Part shown: positions 15,524 through 23,832 of the stretch, piece after piece
How positions within the stretch are numbered: position 1 is the first letter of the stretch
Layout: every line of letters begins with the position of its first letter
DNA from: an uncultured Clostridia bacterium
Lineage (GTDB): Bacteria > Bacillota > Clostridia > Oscillospirales > Acutalibacteraceae
Assembly: GCA_944385055.1 (NCBI GenBank)
Contig: CALWVT010000001.1
Location: forward strand, 62,001-126,000
Direction: 5' to 3'
Length of the DNA stretch: 64,000 nt
Notes under the pieces: model-generated
Told to the model about the DNA's origin: nothing
What the model saw: the letters and a program-made list of their open reading frames with translations, nothing else
The model's database searches: none
Translations under genes and position numbers: made by a program

Positions 15524-16393
15524 GTGAACCAGATCCAGGGCTTTTGGGCCGGCCTACAGAATGTATTCGGCAGTTTTCAGCCGAAAGATGTATTCGACAT
15601 CCTGTTAGTCGCCATCATCATTTACTGCGTCATCAAACTGGTGCGCGAGACCCGTGCAGGGCAGCTCGTCAAGGGCATCATCCTCGTGGTCGTCATTTGG
15701 GTGCTCTCCGGCGTGTTCCAGCTGTATATGATGAATACGATCCTGACGTATATCGTCCAGTACGGCATCGTCTGCGTCTTCGTCGTGTTCCAGCCGGAAA
15801 TCCGCAGCGCGCTCGAGCGCATGGGCCGCGGCGGCAAACACAACCTGTTCCATCTGCGCGACGACGACGCCGGCAACCTCCGGCGCCGGCGGGCGGTCAG
15901 CGCCGTGGTGGACGCCTGCGCGGGCATGTCCAAAAGCAAGACCGGCGCGCTGATCGTGTTCGAGCGTGAGACGAAGCTCGGCGACGTCATCGAGACGGGC
16001 ACCATTTTAAACGCTGTCCCGAGTGTGCCGCTGATCGGCAACCTCTTTTTTAACAAAGCGCCCCTGCACGACGGCGCCGTCATCATCCGCGACGGCATGG
16101 TCTATGCGGCCGGCTGCATCCTGCCGCTGACGAAGCGCAACAACGACGTCGCCATCGAGCTCGGCACGCGCCACCGCGCCGGCATCGGCATGAGCGAAAA
16201 TTCCGACGCCGTCGTCGTCATTGTCTCCGAAGAGACCGGCCAGATCTCCATCGCGCTCGGCGGCGTCATTACCCGCAACTTCACCCGTGAATCGCTGCAG
16301 GGGGAGCTTGCAAACCTTTTGCTTGAACCGGAAGACTTAAAGAGCAAAGGGGGCTTCTTTGCGTCGCTGTGGAGGAATAAAAATGAAAAATAA
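15524..16393 (+). CDS. cdaA: Diadenylate cyclase CdaA
   Basis: 289-residue membrane enzyme that condenses two ATP to cyclic di-AMP, the messenger for potassium/osmotic and cell-wall balance. Three N-terminal helices (about residues 15-100) are followed by a DAC domain: FNKAPLHDGAVII carries the DGA motif, and GTRHRAGIG carries RHR; SEETGQIS and GGVITRN follow. The start is the GTG at 15524, seven bases after GGGGAGGGG. The frame is open back to 15425, but that stretch is the folded leader and is not conserved in CdaA. The 3' end overlaps cdaR by 11 bases. GlmM, usually the third gene, is absent here. Confidence 0.96.
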   Translation: MNQIQGFWAGLQNVFGSFQPKDVFDILLVAIIIYCVIKLVRETRAGQLVKGIILVVVIWVLSGVFQLYMMNTILTYIVQYGIVCVFVVFQPEIRSALERMGRGGKHNLFHLRDDDAGNLRRRRAVSAVVDACAGMSKSKTGALIVFERETKLGDVIETGTILNAVPSVPLIGNLFFNKAPLHDGAVIIRDGMVYAAGCILPLTKRNNDVAIELGTRHRAGIGMSENSDAVVVIVSEETGQISIALGGVITRNFTRESLQGELANLLLEPEDLKSKGGFFASLWRNKNEK

Positions 16394-17720
16394 AACCAAA
16401 AATCCGAATGTGCCGGGCCGCAAGGAACGCGTCAAGTGGACGTTCCCCCGCCTCAAGCGCATGTTTGACAACAACCGTTTCCTCTTTGTGCTTTCGCTGA
16501 TCCTCGCGCTGCTTTTGTGGATCTTCCTCGCGTTTAACGATACGGAGCATTACCCGAAGCGCATCAGCGACGTCCCCATTTCCATTACGCTTTCCGACGA
16601 GGCGCAGCAGAAGGGCCTGCGCGTCTTTTCGCCGGACCGCACCGATACGGTCAACGTCTTCGTGCGCGGCAATACGCTTTTGGTCAATCAGATCGACAAC
16701 ACGGACCTGCAGGCGGTGGCGGAAAATGTTTCCGAGCTCGATTCTCCCGGGGAGTATACGGTCGATCTCGTCGCGCGCGCGACGGGGAACCTTTCCTCGA
16801 ATGTCGAGGTTTCCAGCCTTTCGCCCGCTTCGGTCAAGGTGTATATCGACTACGCGGCCGAGGAAAATATGCCGGTCACGCTGCCGACGACGCTCGACCC
16901 CATCGATACGGACCAGTACTACAGCCCCGGCCCGGCAGTCGATGTCGACAGCGTCACGATTTCCGGCCCGGACGCGGAGGTCAGCCGGATCGACCACCTC
17001 GGCATCCGCTATACGCCCGGCAGCACGCCGCTGACTTCCACAAAGACGTTTGACGCCGACGTGATCGCCTACGACGCGGACGGGGAAGTGCTGGAACTGA
17101 GCGACTACGTGACGCTCGACCCCGCGCGCGTAACGGTCACCATCCAGGTCCAGCCGAAAAAGACCGTGACCGTCACCCCGACCTTTACGAATATGCCCGA
17201 CAGCCTCGATTTGGACCCCGGCACGGCCTTTACGGTCAACCCCTCGTCTGTGGAGATTGCCGGCCCGAAGGAAACGCTCGACGGCATCTCGGAAGTGAGC
17301 CTCGAGCCGATTGACGCGTCGCAGATCGATGAAAACCACACGAGCTTTACGCAAAAGGTTGCAAACCTTCCCACCGGCTGCACGATCGTCTCCTCCGGCA
17401 ACACCGCTACGGTTACGCTCAACCGCATGGACCAGTATACGAGCCAGCAGATGACGTGTACGCAGTTTACCACCGTCAATACCCCCACGGGCATGACGGC
17501 TTCCGTCGTCACGACGAGCGTCCCCGTTACCATCGTCGGCAAGGCCGCCGACCTGCAGAACATCACAAACGCAAACCTTATGGGCATGGTGGACCTTTCC
17601 TCCGTCACCGAGCCGGGCACGGCCACGGTCCCGATGACGGTCCGCGTCGGCAGCGCGCCCTGCTGGGCTTACGGCACCTACCAGGTGCAGGTGGTGGTGG
17701 CCCGCCAGAACGCGGCGTAA
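16383..17720 (+). CDS. cdaR: CdaA regulator CdaR, YbbR-repeat protein
   Basis: 445-residue membrane-anchored protein that modulates CdaA from outside the membrane. A basic N-terminus (KNKTKNPN...KRMFDNN) leads into one helix, RFLFVLSLILALLLWIFLAF, then repeated YbbR beta domains. Four copies of about 80-90 residues can be seen, with recurrent marks such as YPKRISDVPISI, LSPASVKVYIDYAAEENMPV, VTVTIQVQPKKTVTVTPTF and ATVTLNRMDQYTSQQMTC. The ATG has GGAGG eight bases upstream inside the cdaA end. A strong terminator follows at 17743-17784, so the operon is cdaA-cdaR only. Confidence 0.93.
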   Translation: MKNKTKNPNVPGRKERVKWTFPRLKRMFDNNRFLFVLSLILALLLWIFLAFNDTEHYPKRISDVPISITLSDEAQQKGLRVFSPDRTDTVNVFVRGNTLLVNQIDNTDLQAVAENVSELDSPGEYTVDLVARATGNLSSNVEVSSLSPASVKVYIDYAAEENMPVTLPTTLDPIDTDQYYSPGPAVDVDSVTISGPDAEVSRIDHLGIRYTPGSTPLTSTKTFDADVIAYDADGEVLELSDYVTLDPARVTVTIQVQPKKTVTVTPTFTNMPDSLDLDPGTAFTVNPSSVEIAGPKETLDGISEVSLEPIDASQIDENHTSFTQKVANLPTGCTIVSSGNTATVTLNRMDQYTSQQMTCTQFTTVNTPTGMTASVVTTSVPVTIVGKAADLQNITNANLMGMVDLSSVTEPGTATVPMTVRVGSAPCWAYGTYQVQVVVARQNAA

Positions 17721-17742
17721 GCCGTTTCGCTTTCGTTTTTGA

Positions 17743-17784
17743 AAAGGGGCAGGCCCTTCGCTTTGGGGCCTGCCCCTTTCTTTT
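17743..17784 (+). terminator. Terminator of cdaA-cdaR
   Basis: AAAGGGGCAGGCCC and GGGCCTGCCCCTTT-type arms around TTCGCTTTG are followed by TTTCTTTT. Confidence 0.88.
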
Positions 17785-17825
17785 GCCGGCATCCGGACGG
17801 GCTGCCGTTTTCTTACCGGAAAGAT

Positions 17826-17854
17826 TTGCTTTTCCGCTGCCCGGCGCGTACAAT
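17826..17854 (+). promoter_or_regulatory. Sigma-A promoter for the second ABC exporter pair
   Basis: TTGCTT (17826-17831) and TACAAT (17849-17854) are 17 bases apart. The -10 and downstream bases (CAATAGGAATC) resemble those of the MarR-ABC promoter at 6930. Confidence 0.7.
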
Positions 17855-17938
17855 AGGAATCATCTCAGGGCCTTTGGCGCAAAGGCGCGCAGAAACGGGC
17901 TTTTTGAAACTGTACGAACGCCAGAAAGGACGAAAAAC

Positions 17939-19690
17939 ATGAATCGATTGCTTCACTACGTCAAGCCGCATCCGTTCATTACGGTCATGGCCCCCCTCTT
18001 TAAAATGCTCGAAGCCACGTTCGAGCTGTTTGTCCCGCTTGTGGTGGCGCAGATGATCGACGTGGGCATCGCCCGGCAGGACGCCCCTTACCTTTGGAAA
18101 ATGGGCGCTTTGCTGATTTTGCTGGGGGTCGTGGGATTCGGCTTTTCGCTGACCGCCCAGTACTTTGCGGCAAAGTCCGCCGTCAGTATGGGCATGGCGA
18201 TGCGCAGCGACCTATTTAGGCACATCCAGACGTTTTCTTACCGCGAGATCGACCAGATCGGGACCTCCACGCTGATTAACCGCATGACAAACGATGTCAA
18301 CCAGGTCCAAAACGGGTTTAATATGTTCCTGCGCCTGTTTTTGCGCTCCCCGTTCGTGGTATTCGGCGCCATGATTATGGCGTTTACCGTCAATGTGCGG
18401 GCGGCCGTTCCGTTTGTCGTCACAATCCCCGCGCTGCTGGTGGTGGTGTTCGCCATTCTGCTTGCCAGCATGCCGCTTTATAAAAAGGTGCAAAAGCAGC
18501 TCGACCGCGTGCTGCTGACCACCCGCGAGAACCTGCTCGGCATCCGCGTCGTGCGGGCCTTTGCGCGGCAGCTCGAGGAGAAAAAGCGCTTCCGCGAGGA
18601 GACGGACGGCCTTTATCGAAAGCAGATCTTCGTCGGGAAGATTTCCGCCCTGTTAAACCCGCTGACCTATGTGCTCATTAACCTGGGGATCATCGCGGTC
18701 CTCTATTTCGGCGGCCGCCAGGTGGACGCGGGGGACCTCACCCAGGGGCAGGTCATCGCGCTGATCAATTATATGTCGCAGATTTTGACGGAACTCGTGA
18801 AGCTGGCAAACCTCATTATCCTTCTGTCCCGCGCCCTGGCAAGCCTCGCGCGCGTCAACGCCGTGTTCGACGTCAAGCCTTCCATCACGGATACGGGCGA
18901 CGACGCCGTGCCCACCCCCGGCGCGCCTGCGGTCTCGTTTGAAAATGTCAGCTTTGCCTATGCCGGCGCGAAAAAAGAGACTTTGCACCGGCTGAACTTT
19001 TCCGTCCTGCCCGGCGAGACGCTCGGCATCATCGGCGGGACCGGTTCGGGGAAATCGACGCTTGCAAACCTGATTCCCCGCTTTTATGACTGCACCGCCG
19101 GCACAATCCGCCTATTCGGCCGCGATATCCGCTCGCTGCGCCCTTCGTCCATCCGCAGCCGCGTGGGCATCGTCCCGCAGAAGGCCACCGTCTTCTCCGG
19201 CTCGCTGCGGAAGAATATGCAGTGGGGCAAAGCGGACGCCACCGACGAGGAAATCTACCGCGCGCTCGACATTGCCCAGGCCAAAACGTTCGTCGACGAA
19301 AAGGGCCAGGGCCTGGACCTCTGGATTGAACAGGGCGGCAATAACCTCTCCGGCGGCCAAAAGCAGCGGTTGACCATCGCCCGCGCCCTGGTCGGCAGGC
19401 CGGACATCTTAATCCTCGACGACAGCGCCTCGGCCTTGGACTTTGCGACCGACGCAAGGCTGCGCCAGGCCATCCGGCAGAGCACCCACGGGATGACCGT
19501 CTTTCTGATCTCCCAGCGCGTTTCCGCCATCCGCGGCGCCGACCACATCCTCGTCCTCGACGACGGCGCCCCCGCCGGCTACGGCACCCACGAGGAGCTT
19601 TTAGACTCGAATCCCCTTTATCAGGAAATCTGTGCGTCCCAGCACGTCGGAAAGGAGGAGGCCTCCCATGCGCCATCCCACGCGGACTAA
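17939..19690 (+). CDS. ABC exporter half, degenerate ATPase site (second system)
   Basis: 583-residue half-transporter. Walker A GGTGSGKST is near residue 365, signature LSGGQKQR near 470, Walker B LILDDSASALD near 491. The catalytic Glu is replaced by Asp, marking the weak subunit of a heterodimer. Six helices with the typical loops IGTSTLINRMTNDVNQVQNG and ENLLGIRVVRAFARQLEEKKRF are seen. Unlike the first system it lacks the long external insert. The ATG is preceded by AGAAAGGACG. The 3' end overlaps the partner by 23 bases. No regulator is adjacent. Likely multidrug or peptide export; substrate unknown. Confidence 0.93.
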   Translation: MNRLLHYVKPHPFITVMAPLFKMLEATFELFVPLVVAQMIDVGIARQDAPYLWKMGALLILLGVVGFGFSLTAQYFAAKSAVSMGMAMRSDLFRHIQTFSYREIDQIGTSTLINRMTNDVNQVQNGFNMFLRLFLRSPFVVFGAMIMAFTVNVRAAVPFVVTIPALLVVVFAILLASMPLYKKVQKQLDRVLLTTRENLLGIRVVRAFARQLEEKKRFREETDGLYRKQIFVGKISALLNPLTYVLINLGIIAVLYFGGRQVDAGDLTQGQVIALINYMSQILTELVKLANLIILLSRALASLARVNAVFDVKPSITDTGDDAVPTPGAPAVSFENVSFAYAGAKKETLHRLNFSVLPGETLGIIGGTGSGKSTLANLIPRFYDCTAGTIRLFGRDIRSLRPSSIRSRVGIVPQKATVFSGSLRKNMQWGKADATDEEIYRALDIAQAKTFVDEKGQGLDLWIEQGGNNLSGGQKQRLTIARALVGRPDILILDDSASALDFATDARLRQAIRQSTHGMTVFLISQRVSAIRGADHILVLDDGAPAGYGTHEELLDSNPLYQEICASQHVGKEEASHAPSHAD

Positions 19691-21482
19691 CCCCGATTCC
19701 CAGAAACAGAAAAATTGGCAGACGTTAAAGCGGATCCTCCACTACATCCGCCCCTACACCGGCCTTGTCATCCTGTCTTTATTCCTGTCGGTGCTCACCG
19801 TCGCCTTAACGCTGTACGTGCCGATCCTCACGGGCCGCGGCGTCGACTATATCGTCGGGAAAGGCCAGGTGCTGTTTGCGCAGCTTTTGACGGTGATCGC
19901 GGGCATCCTGATTTCCATCCTTGTGACCTCGGCGGCGCAGTGGGTCATGAACCATATCAATAACCAGATCACCTACCGCATCGTCCGCGACCTGCGCGTC
20001 CAGGCCTTTGACCATCTCCAGGAGCTGCCGCTGTCCTATGTGGACAAGCATGCGTCCGGCGACCTGATTAGCCGCATCATCACGGACATTGACCAGTTTT
20101 CCGACGGCCTGCTGCTTGGGTTTACGCAGCTGTTTACGGGTGTCGCCACAATCGTCGGCACGATCGCCTTCATGCTCAGCATTAACCCCCTCATTACGCT
20201 GATTGTCGTGCTGCTGAGCCCCCTGTCGTTTTTCGTTGCGAATTTCATCGCGAAAAAATCCTTTTCCATGTTCCGCCTCCAATCGGAGACGCGCGGGGAA
20301 CTGACCGGCTTTACCAATGAGATGCTGGGCGGCATCAAGGTCGTCCAGGCATTTAACCACCAGCGCGAGGCCGGCGAGGAATTCGACGAGATCAACCGCC
20401 GCTTATCCGACTATTCCCTGAAAGCGACGTTCTTTTCCTCCATCACAAACCCGGCGACCCGGTTTATGTATTCGGCCATTTACGCGGGTGTCGCAATCGC
20501 CGGCGGCCTGTCCGCCATCGGGGGCGCCATCACCGTGGGGCAGCTGTCCAGCTTTTTGAGCTATACAAACCAGTACACGAAGCCCTTCAACGACATCACA
20601 AGCGTCCTAACGGAATTTCAGAACTCCATCGCCTCCGCCGCGCGCGTCTTCGAGCTCCTCGATGAGCCCGCGGCGCCGGCCGAGCCCGCGGACGCCGTCG
20701 TGCTCGATCACCCGCAGGGCCGTGTCGAGCTCTCCCACGTCGATTTTTCCTATGTGCCGGATTCCACGCTGATCGAAGATCTGAACCTTTCGGTGACGCC
20801 CGGCCAGCGCGTCGCCATCGTCGGGCCGACCGGCTGCGGCAAGACGACACTGATTAACCTTTTGATGCGCTTTTACGACGTGCACAGCGGCGCGATTCGG
20901 GTCGACGGCCACGACATCCGCCAAATTACCCGCCGGTCCCTGCGCACAAGCTACGGCATGGTGCTGCAGGACACGTGGCTGCGCGCCGCCTCCATCCGCG
21001 ACAACATCGCCTACGGGCGCCCGGATGCCACCGACGAGGAGGTCGTCGCGGCCGCCAAAAAAGCCCATGCCCACAGCTTTATCCTGCGCATGCCGGACGG
21101 CTACGACACCATCCTTTCGGAGGGCGGCGGGAACCTCTCCCAGGGGCAGAAACAGCTGCTGTGCATCGCCCGCATCATGCTGTGCCTGCCGCCGATGCTG
21201 ATTCTCGACGAGGCCACCTCCTCCATCGATACGATGACGGAACTGCGCATCCAGCGCGCGTTTGAAACGCTGATGAAGGGGCGCACGAGCTTTATCGTCG
21301 CGCACCGCCTCTCCACGATTCAGAACGCGGATTTGATCCTTGTGATGAACCAGGGGCATATCGTTGAACAGGGCACGCACGAGTCGCTTTTAAAGAAGGG
21401 CGGCTTCTACGCGAAACTCTATAACAGCCAGTTTACAATTCCCGCGGACGTCTCTTCCGGCGAATCCGCGGAAAGAAACTAA
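19668..21482 (+). CDS. ABC exporter half, catalytic ATPase site (second system)
   Basis: 604-residue partner of the preceding half. Walker A GPTGCGKTT near residue 385 and Walker B LILDEATSSID near 512 keep the Glu, while the signature is LSQGQKQ. This repeats the arrangement in the 7523-11634 pair. The start at 19668 has GGAGG about 8 bases upstream, inside the end of the upstream gene; an earlier GTG in frame (19632) lacks a ribosome site. Six helices and the coupling loops SGDLISRIITDIDQF and GFTNEMLGGIKVVQAFNHQ are clear. A strong terminator follows. Confidence 0.94.
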   Translation: MRHPTRTNPDSQKQKNWQTLKRILHYIRPYTGLVILSLFLSVLTVALTLYVPILTGRGVDYIVGKGQVLFAQLLTVIAGILISILVTSAAQWVMNHINNQITYRIVRDLRVQAFDHLQELPLSYVDKHASGDLISRIITDIDQFSDGLLLGFTQLFTGVATIVGTIAFMLSINPLITLIVVLLSPLSFFVANFIAKKSFSMFRLQSETRGELTGFTNEMLGGIKVVQAFNHQREAGEEFDEINRRLSDYSLKATFFSSITNPATRFMYSAIYAGVAIAGGLSAIGGAITVGQLSSFLSYTNQYTKPFNDITSVLTEFQNSIASAARVFELLDEPAAPAEPADAVVLDHPQGRVELSHVDFSYVPDSTLIEDLNLSVTPGQRVAIVGPTGCGKTTLINLLMRFYDVHSGAIRVDGHDIRQITRRSLRTSYGMVLQDTWLRAASIRDNIAYGRPDATDEEVVAAAKKAHAHSFILRMPDGYDTILSEGGGNLSQGQKQLLCIARIMLCLPPMLILDEATSSIDTMTELRIQRAFETLMKGRTSFIVAHRLSTIQNADLILVMNQGHIVEQGTHESLLKKGGFYAKLYNSQFTIPADVSSGESAERN

Positions 21483-21499
21483 AAACGGCCTTTTTGAAA

Positions 21500-21556
21500 A
21501 AAGGGCGGCTTTCCCCAAAACGGCGAACAGCCGGGGAAGCCGCCCGTTTCTTTTGG
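21500..21556 (+). terminator. Terminator of the second ABC pair
   Basis: GGGCGGCTTTCCCC (21503-21516) pairs with GGGGAAGCCGCCC (21533-21545), followed by GTTTCTTTT. Confidence 0.88.
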
Positions 21557-21649
21557 CACGCTTTTGCGCCCGGTGCCGCCGGAATGGGCGTTTATGCCCC
21601 AAAACATCCGAAAAAACACAAAAACCCTGCCTCCCGCGGGCAGAAAAGA

Positions 21650-21678
21650 TTGAATAAACGGGCATAAAGTGTTAGAAT
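21650..21678 (+). promoter_or_regulatory. Sigma-A promoter for recJ-rel
   Basis: TTGAAT (21650-21655) and TAGAAT (21673-21678) are 17 bases apart, about 75 bases before the recJ start. Confidence 0.75.
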
Positions 21679-21753
21679 GATTTATAACTATCCGTTCGGA
21701 AAATGCCGGAAACCGGGCGCTTTCGCGGCGGAGGGGAAAGAGGGGCTGAATCG

Positions 21754-23832
21754 ATGGCATTGAAAAAATGGGTCGTAGCGTCGGTGGACCGGCAAGCCGT
21801 GCGCAGGCTCGCGGCCGAAGCCGGCGTCCCCGCGATGACGGCGGCTCTGCTGCAGGTGCGCGGCTATACGACGCCGCAGCAGGCGCAGGCCGTGCTCTCC
21901 GGGGAACCGCTGCACGACCCGATGACCCTTTCGGGCATGGCGGCGGCGGTCGACTGCATCCGGGACGCGCTCGACAGCGGCGCCAGGATGGCCGTCTACG
22001 GCGATTACGACGCCGACGGCGTCACGGCCACGGTGATGCTCTATTCCTATCTTGAGTCCTGCGGCGCGGACGTCCTCTACGCAATTCCCGAGCGCGAAGG
22101 GGAGGGGTACGGCTTAAACCTGCACGCGGTCGAGACGCTGCATGCGCAGCATGTCGATTTGCTGATTACCGTCGACAATGGCATTACCTCCATCCCCGAA
22201 GTCGCGCGCGCAAAGGAATTGGGCATGCGCGTCGTCATTACCGACCACCACCGCCCGCTTCCCGAACTGCCGCCGGCCGATGCCGTCGTGGACCCGTTTC
22301 TGCCCGGCGACGAGAGCGGCTGCCAGTGCCTGTGCGGGGCCGGCGTCGCATTTAAACTGATCGAGGCCCTCGAGGGCCCGGACGCGGACGTGCAGGGCCT
22401 GCTCGAAAATTACGCGGACCTTCTGTGCATCGCGACGGTCGGCGACGTCGTGCCATTGACCGGCGAAAACCGCACGTTCGTGCGCTTCGGTCTCGAGATG
22501 CTCCCGTATACGGACCGTCTGGGGCTGCACAACCTTTTAGAGGAAGCCGGCCTTTTGCAGAAGCCGCTGCACGCAAAGGACGTCGCCTTCGGCATCGTCC
22601 CGCGCCTTAATGCGACGGGCCGCATGGGTTCGCCCAACCGTGCCGTGCGCCTGCTTTTAAGCGAGGACCCCGAGGAGGCCGCTTCCCTCGCCGCGGAGGT
22701 CAGCGACGACAACGACGCCCGCCGCAGCGTGGAGGAGGAAATCCTCTCTGCCGCGCTTTCCCAGCTGCGCGAGGACCCTCCCCGCCAGTGGGACCGCGTC
22801 CTCGTCGTCGAAGGCGAAAACTGGCACCCGGGTGTAATCGGGATTGTCTCGAGCCGCCTCGTCGAACAGTTCGGAAAACCCTGCATTGTGCTCTCTTTGA
22901 CGGACCGCGAAGCGCGCGGCTCCGGCCGCAGCGTGGAGGGCTTTTCTCTTTTCAAGGCCGTTTCCGCCTGCGCGCCGCTTTTGACGAAATACGGCGGCCA
23001 CCCGATGGCCGCGGGCATGACGCTCCCGCGCGAGAATGTCCAGGCGTTTCGCTGGCAGCTCAATGCCTACGCGGCGTCGCTCGGCGAGCTGCCGCTGCCG
23101 CAGCTGTGCCTGGATGCCGCCTTAAAGCCCGAAAAGCTCTCCGTGAATATCCCGCGCGCGGCCGAACCGCTCGAACCCTTCGGCACCGACAACCCGTCCC
23201 CGCTTTACGGCCTTTTGGGCATGACCGTAAAGGAAATCCGTCCGCTTTCCAACGGCCGCCACGTGCAGCTGACCTGCGTGCGCGGCGGGGTGCGCGTGCG
23301 CTGCCTGCGGTTCGGCGTTTCGCCCCAGCAGTTCCCCTATCAGGCCGGCGACGTGCTCGACCTCGCCGTCGCGCTTTCGGTCGACACCTACGGCGGCAGG
23401 GAGCGCCTTTCCGTCGTTATAAAGGACATGCGCCTGTCCGCGAGCAATACGGAAGACCTCGCCGCCGGGGTGGCCCTGTTTGAAAAGGCGCTGCGCGAGG
23501 ACCCGCTTTCCGAACAGGAGGCTTCGCGCCTGACCCCCACGCGCGAGGACTGCGCGGGCTTTTACCGGGTGCTGCGCACAATGGGCGGCTACCAGGGCGG
23601 CGCGGAAGGGATCGCCGCACGGGCCGGGCTGCCGTTTGCGCGCGTGCTGTCGTGCCTGCAGCTGTTTTGCGAGCACGGCCTGATCGCCTGGGAACGCTTC
23701 GGCGGGCACTATACCGTGACGCTTCTGCCCACACAGGGCAAGGTGGACCTGTTTGACAGCGCGTATCTGCGCGGGCTGCGCGCCCGCGTACAGCTTGGGC
23801 CAAATTCTGCGAAAGGAGAAGAGATCTTATGA
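21754..23832 (+). CDS. recJ: Single-strand-specific DNA exonuclease RecJ
   Basis: 692-residue DHH-family 5'-3' exonuclease for recombination and mismatch repair. VYGDYDADGVTATVMLY is the first DHH motif with metal-binding Asp residues; ITVDNGIT, VITDHHRPLPELPPADAVVDP supplies the DHH itself. NATGRMGSPNRAV and, near residue 420, KYGGHPMAAGMTL mark the DHHA1 domain. An OB-like domain and a C-terminal helical region follow; the latter extends beyond the E. coli size. The ATG at 21754 follows AAAGAGGGG. The stop overlaps the rel start by ATGA, so the pair is coupled. Confidence 0.95.
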   Translation: MALKKWVVASVDRQAVRRLAAEAGVPAMTAALLQVRGYTTPQQAQAVLSGEPLHDPMTLSGMAAAVDCIRDALDSGARMAVYGDYDADGVTATVMLYSYLESCGADVLYAIPEREGEGYGLNLHAVETLHAQHVDLLITVDNGITSIPEVARAKELGMRVVITDHHRPLPELPPADAVVDPFLPGDESGCQCLCGAGVAFKLIEALEGPDADVQGLLENYADLLCIATVGDVVPLTGENRTFVRFGLEMLPYTDRLGLHNLLEEAGLLQKPLHAKDVAFGIVPRLNATGRMGSPNRAVRLLLSEDPEEAASLAAEVSDDNDARRSVEEEILSAALSQLREDPPRQWDRVLVVEGENWHPGVIGIVSSRLVEQFGKPCIVLSLTDREARGSGRSVEGFSLFKAVSACAPLLTKYGGHPMAAGMTLPRENVQAFRWQLNAYAASLGELPLPQLCLDAALKPEKLSVNIPRAAEPLEPFGTDNPSPLYGLLGMTVKEIRPLSNGRHVQLTCVRGGVRVRCLRFGVSPQQFPYQAGDVLDLAVALSVDTYGGRERLSVVIKDMRLSASNTEDLAAGVALFEKALREDPLSEQEASRLTPTREDCAGFYRVLRTMGGYQGGAEGIAARAGLPFARVLSCLQLFCEHGLIAWERFGGHYTVTLLPTQGKVDLFDSAYLRGLRARVQLGPNSAKGEEIL

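Noticed and set aside
16281..17792. 503-residue antisense frame across cdaR
   Set aside because: Arg/His/Asp-rich shadow of the YbbR gene with no family features.
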